From Candidatus Gemmiger stercoravium (GTDB taxonomy: Bacteria > Bacillota > Clostridia > Oscillospirales > Ruminococcaceae), in the NCBI GenBank assembly GCA_019119835.1, contig DWWE01000062.1, positions 1-34,477 on the forward strand: a stretch of 34,477 nucleotides of DNA, given 5' to 3'. Below the pieces are notes generated by a model. The model had not been told where the DNA came from. It worked only from the letters and a program-made list of their open reading frames with translations, and did no database searches. Positions 31,340-34,477 of this stretch are shown one piece after another. Position numbers and translations under genes: made by a program. How positions within the stretch are numbered: the first letter of the stretch is position 1; the number at the start of each line of letters is the position of its first letter.

Positions 31340-33184
31340 ATGACCAAAGCCGAACTCTACAAAAAAGCCTGTATGCTGCCGCTGCTGCCCGGCGTCTACA
31401 TCATTCGGGACAAATCCGATACCATCATCTACATCGGCAAGGCCAAGCGGCTGCGAACCCGGGTGTCCCAGTATTTCCGGGCGGGGGTGCCCCACGACGC
31501 CAAGGTCACCCAGATGATCGACCACGCCTTCAGCTTTGACGTGATCGTCTGCCAGAGCGAATTCGAGGCGCTGGTGCTGGAAGCCAGCCAGATCAAAGCC
31601 CACACCCCCAAGTACAACATTCTGCTCAAGGACGACAAGGGCTACAGCTACGTCAAGGTCACCCGCGGCCCCTGGCCGCGGATCTCGGCGGTGCTGCAGA
31701 AGGATGATGACAACGCCGATTACATCGGCCCCTTCACCTCCTCCTTTGCGGTGCGGGAGATGGTGGAGACCGCCCAGGACTGCTTCCTGCTGCCCCGCTG
31801 CCACAAGGAATTCCCCCGGGACTTCGGCAAGGGCCGGCCCTGCCTGAACGCGCACATCGGCAAGTGCATGGCGGTGTGCAGCGGCAAGATCAGCTGCCAG
31901 GCATACAACGAGGCCGTGCAGGGGGCGCTGCAGATGATCCGGCACGGCAAAAAGGATATTCTGCACCAGCTGCGGGAAAAGATGCAGGCCGCCGCCGAGC
32001 GGCTGGATTTCGAGAACGCCGCGCTGCTGCGGGACCAGATCGCCGCCATCGAGCGGGTGGCGGCCGGCCAGAAGGTGGTCATGCAGACGGATACCGAGAT
32101 GGACGTGGTGGCCCTGGCCGGGACCAGCCGCTCGGTCTGCGCGGCGATCCTGCGCTACCGCGACGGCCGTCTGGCGGACAAGCGTGAGTTCCTGTTCCGG
32201 GATACGGCCGACATTGCCGCCGTGCGGGAGGAATTCCTGCCCCAGTATTACCTGGGGGGCGAGCGGGTCCCCAAAGTCATTGCGGTGGATGCGCTGCCCT
32301 CGGACAGCGAGGCGCTGAACCAGGCGCTGAACCAGGCCCGCGGCAGCAAGGTGGAACTGTATGTGCCCCAGCGGGGGGATGTGGCCAAACTGGTCACCAT
32401 GGCCTATACCAACGCGGTGGAGCGCCTTGGCCGGGAGAGCGGCCGCTATACCCGGGAGGAGAAACTGCTGGAGGAAGTCGCGCAGGTGCTGGGCCTCAAG
32501 GCGCCGCCCCACATGATCGAAAGCTACGACATCTCCAACTGGGGCGACGGGTCCAGCGTCTGCGGGATGGTCGTCTTCAAGGACGGCAAACCCCATCGCA
32601 GCGGCTACCGGCGCTTCAAGATGCAGTCGGTGGCCGGCACCGACGACTATGCCTCGCTGGCCGAGACCCTCTCCCGCCGTGCGGCGGAATACGAGGCGGC
32701 GCGGCGCGGTGACAAGCCGGACGGCCCCTCCAACCAGTTCGCCTGCCTGCCGGACCTGCTTCTGATCGACGGCGGCCGCGGCCAGGTCGGCGCGGTGCGG
32801 GCGGCTTTGCGGGGCACGGCGCTGGAACATGTGCCTACCTTCGGTATGGTCAAGGACGACCACCACCGGACCCGGGCGATCGTGGACGATGCCGGCGGCG
32901 AAATCGCCATCAACCGCCATCGCAACATCTTTACCTTTGTCACCGCCATCCAGGACGAGACCCACCGCTATGCCAACGACTACCGCAAACGGCTGATGAA
33001 GCGGCGCTCCTATGCCGCCACCCTGACCAATCTACCCGGCGTGGGGGAAAAAACCTCGGCGGCGCTGCTGGCGCATTTCAAGACGGTGGCGGCGGTCAAG
33101 GCAGCCTCCATCTCTGACCTGGAAGAAGTCCGGGGCATCAGCCACACCAAGGCGGAACAGATCTACAACGCCCTGCGCGCCTGA
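31340..33184 (+). CDS. uvrC: Excinuclease ABC subunit C
   Basis: UvrC makes both incisions in nucleotide excision repair with UvrA and UvrB. The 614-residue length is normal. In order: an N-terminal GIY-YIG nuclease (LPGVYIIRDKSDTIIYIGKAKRLRTRVSQYF), a cysteine-rich part, the UVR motif (REKMQAAAERLDFENAALLRDQI, about 215-237), the RNase H-like endonuclease (IESYDISNWGDGSSVCGM, PDLLLIDGGRGQVGAV) and a C-terminal double helix-hairpin-helix (LPGVGEKTSAALL, VRGISHTKAEQIY). AAGGTG precedes the ATG. It stands between the ptsH terminator and the rsmD promoter. Confidence 0.97.
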   Translation: MTKAELYKKACMLPLLPGVYIIRDKSDTIIYIGKAKRLRTRVSQYFRAGVPHDAKVTQMIDHAFSFDVIVCQSEFEALVLEASQIKAHTPKYNILLKDDKGYSYVKVTRGPWPRISAVLQKDDDNADYIGPFTSSFAVREMVETAQDCFLLPRCHKEFPRDFGKGRPCLNAHIGKCMAVCSGKISCQAYNEAVQGALQMIRHGKKDILHQLREKMQAAAERLDFENAALLRDQIAAIERVAAGQKVVMQTDTEMDVVALAGTSRSVCAAILRYRDGRLADKREFLFRDTADIAAVREEFLPQYYLGGERVPKVIAVDALPSDSEALNQALNQARGSKVELYVPQRGDVAKLVTMAYTNAVERLGRESGRYTREEKLLEEVAQVLGLKAPPHMIESYDISNWGDGSSVCGMVVFKDGKPHRSGYRRFKMQSVAGTDDYASLAETLSRRAAEYEAARRGDKPDGPSNQFACLPDLLLIDGGRGQVGAVRAALRGTALEHVPTFGMVKDDHHRTRAIVDDAGGEIAINRHRNIFTFVTAIQDETHRYANDYRKRLMKRRSYAATLTNLPGVGEKTSAALLAHFKTVAAVKAASISDLEEVRGISHTKAEQIYNALRA

Positions 33185-33210
33185 ACGCGGCGCAAACTTT
33201 CCCCGGGCCC

Positions 33211-33253
33211 GGCCGCAGTTTGACTTGACAACCTGCGGCCCAGGCCCCATAAT
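33211..33253 (+). promoter_or_regulatory. rsmD promoter with an inverted repeat across the -35
   Basis: TTGACA (33225-33230) and CATAAT (33248-33253) are 17 bases apart. GGCCGCAG (33211-33218) and CTGCGGCC (33233-33240) are perfect arms around the -35, so the element could be an operator or the remnant of a uvrC terminator without a T tract. Confidence 0.7.
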
Positions 33254-33289
33254 ACATAGTAAGACCAACAGAAAGGCAGGTGTCCGCCT

Positions 33290-33838
33290 GTGCGCGTGAT
33301 CGCCGGTTCCGCTCGGGGCAAGGTGCTGACCGCCCTTCCCGGGGAGGATGTCACCCGCCCGACCATCGACCGTGTCAAGGAGGCCATGTTCTCCAGCGTG
33401 CAGTTTCTTGTGCCCGGCGCCCGGGTGCTGGATCTGTTTGCCGGCAGCGGTCAGCTGGGAATCGAGGCACTCTCCCGCGGGGCGGCCCAGTGCGTGTTTC
33501 TGGATGCCAACCCCGACGCCGTGCGCGTCGTGACCGCCAACTGCGCCGCCGCCCGGGTGCAGGACCGCGCCCGCATCAGCTGCGGGGACGCCTTCAACTA
33601 CCTGCACACCGCCCGCGGTCCGTTCGACCTGGTCCTTTTGGACCCGCCGTTCCACAAGGGTACGCTGGCGCAGGTCCTGCCGCTGCTGGGGCGCAGCCTG
33701 GCGCCCGGCGGGGTGGTGCTGTGTGAAAGCGAACTGACCGCTGACCTGCCCGCCGCAGCGGGCGGCCTGCAGCGGACCAGACAATACAAATACGGCAAAA
33801 TTCTGGTAAGCCGGTATGAGAGAGAGGGAACGCCATGA
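33290..33838 (+). CDS. rsmD: 16S rRNA (guanine(966)-N2)-methyltransferase
   Basis: RsmD methylates G966 of 16S rRNA. The 182-residue product begins RVIAGSARGKVL, the family start, with the SAM-binding LDLFAGSGQLGIEALSRGA and the catalytic LLDPPF (NPPY-type) motif. The GTG start at 33290 follows AAAGGCAGG. The stop overlaps the next ATG (ATGA), so the downstream coiled-coil gene is coupled. A clear promoter lies about 40 bases upstream. Confidence 0.94.
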   Translation: MRVIAGSARGKVLTALPGEDVTRPTIDRVKEAMFSSVQFLVPGARVLDLFAGSGQLGIEALSRGAAQCVFLDANPDAVRVVTANCAAARVQDRARISCGDAFNYLHTARGPFDLVLLDPPFHKGTLAQVLPLLGRSLAPGGVVLCESELTADLPAAAGGLQRTRQYKYGKILVSRYEREGTP

Positions 33839-34311
33839 ATGTGGAAGAATTGCTGGAACTGATGGAAGAGACCCTGGAAGAGGGGGCTGCGGTGCCGTTC
33901 GCCTCCTCCCGGCGCATCGTGGATGTGGACCGTATGCGGGACATCATTGACGAGGTGCGGAACAACCTGCCGGACGAGATCCACGACAGCAAAAAGATCG
34001 TGGCAGACCGGGAGCAGATCATCAAGGGCGCCAAGGCCGAGAGCGAAAACATCATCAAACAGGCGGAGGAGCGCGCCCGCGGCCTTGTCTCGGAACAGGA
34101 GATCGTGAAGCGGGCCCAGCAGCGTGCGGTGGAGATCCTCACGGCAGCGCAGCAGCAGGGCAAGGAGATGAGCCGCAGCGTCACGACCTATTGCGAGACC
34201 ATCCTCAAAAATTCCGAGGAAGTGCTGGCCCGCAGCGTGAGCGACATCAAAAACACCCGGATGAATCTGCGCAGCGCCGCTTCCCGCGGGATGCGCGGCC
34301 AGAAAAAGTAA
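33835..34311 (+). CDS. Coiled-coil protein, V-type ATPase stalk-like
   Basis: A 158-residue soluble protein that is nearly all alpha helix. Residues about 50-115 (IHDSKKIVADREQIIKGAKAESENIIKQAEERARG) form a long heptad coiled coil. It resembles the peripheral-stalk or b-subunit-like helical proteins often annotated simply as ATPase in Clostridia, but no nucleotide-binding motif is present, so the enzyme name is not justified. It is conserved beside rsmD in this group, overlaps it by four bases and is closed by a hairpin terminator. Function unknown. Confidence 0.75.
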   Translation: MNVEELLELMEETLEEGAAVPFASSRRIVDVDRMRDIIDEVRNNLPDEIHDSKKIVADREQIIKGAKAESENIIKQAEERARGLVSEQEIVKRAQQRAVEILTAAQQQGKEMSRSVTTYCETILKNSEEVLARSVSDIKNTRMNLRSAASRGMRGQKK

Positions 34312-34356
34312 ACGCCCGCCGCCCCGGTGCGGAAGGGACAGAAGAAAACAGCCAAA

Positions 34357-34388
34357 AGAGCTTCGCAGCAGATGCGAAGCTCTTTTTG
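34357..34388. terminator. Terminator after the coiled-coil gene
   Basis: A perfect 11-bp stem AGAGCTTCGCA (34357-34367) with TGCGAAGCTCT (34373-34383) is followed by TTTTT; AAAA on the left allows some bidirectional function. Nothing can be called in the last 90 bases. Confidence 0.88.
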
Positions 34389-34477
34389 TTTTGCCCTGGC
34401 CGTCTCCCTCTGCCGCCGGCCGGCCCGGGCGGAATCGGCCATGCTGCGCCGGGGCAGAAAAGCAGGCGACGCCGGCG

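Noticed and set aside
34388-34477. A minus-strand gene running off the right edge
   Set aside because: Translations in all frames showed no recognisable motif and the length is too short to judge.
1-34477. tRNA, rRNA, SRP RNA, CRISPR or prophage features
   Set aside because: No cloverleaf, array of regular repeats, phage genes or rRNA sequence was recognised.

Overview
The window is GC-rich chromosomal DNA from a Gram-positive, low-redundancy Firmicute, most likely of the Faecalibacterium/Subdoligranulum/Gemmiger part of the Oscillospiraceae (Ruminococcaceae). The basis is inference from gene content: a Clostridia-type glgB-glgC-glgD-glgA glycogen operon with the GlgD paralogue, a ylxM-ffh-rpsP-khpA-rimM-trmD translation cluster, HPr next to uvrC, SpoIIID, two DegV proteins, and strong AGGAGG ribosome binding sites. 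Several promoters match the sigma-A consensus closely. No rRNA, tRNA, CRISPR array, insertion sequence or prophage was found.

Layout. 1-1250: the end of glmM and a HAD phosphatase closed by a terminator. 1332-3880: a branched-chain amino acid exporter (azlC-azlD), a LysR regulator converging on it, and a small cupin gene divergent from the regulator. 3974-4243: a small conserved protein on the minus strand. 4588-10206: a tightly coupled four-gene operon (every junction overlaps) encoding a DegV lipid-binding protein, an ICMT-like membrane methyltransferase, a GH3-family acyl-adenylating enzyme with a diverged ATP loop, and a membrane receptor carrying GAF, degenerate GGDEF and intact HD-GYP domains. 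10400-12045: a second DegV gene with a membrane protein, minus strand. 12274-13305: an exported SGNH hydrolase. 13599-19575: the glycogen operon. 19808-20785: an exported serine hydrolase of the beta-lactamase fold. 20877-22437: udk, dCMP deaminase and spoIIID on the minus strand. 22574-24592: an AraC regulator, a DUF3795-VOC-HTH fusion and a YjbR protein. 24712-26099: a zinc-ribbon membrane protein and a divergent PLP-dependent cysteine-synthase-like enzyme, minus strand. 26370-30749: the SRP/ribosome-maturation cluster, containing an in-frame pyrophosphatase remnant in front of rimM and a TrmD-GNAT fusion. 31004-34311: HPr, uvrC, rsmD and a coiled-coil protein.

How the genes work together. 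The glg genes form a complete ADP-glucose route to glycogen (pyrophosphorylase pair, synthase, branching enzyme). The translation block couples protein targeting, 30S maturation and tRNA modification. The most intriguing unit is the DegV/ICMT-like/GH3/HD-GYP operon: its parts suggest that a carboxylic or fatty acid is bound, activated by adenylation, perhaps methylated or membrane-linked, and sensed by a receptor that hydrolyses a cyclic dinucleotide. That pathway is inference, not something the sequence proves. Other points worth a second look are the lysine/alanine-rich tail on GlgB, the inorganic-pyrophosphatase remnant fused in frame to RimM, the TrmD-acetyltransferase fusion, and several inverted repeats sitting on promoters.
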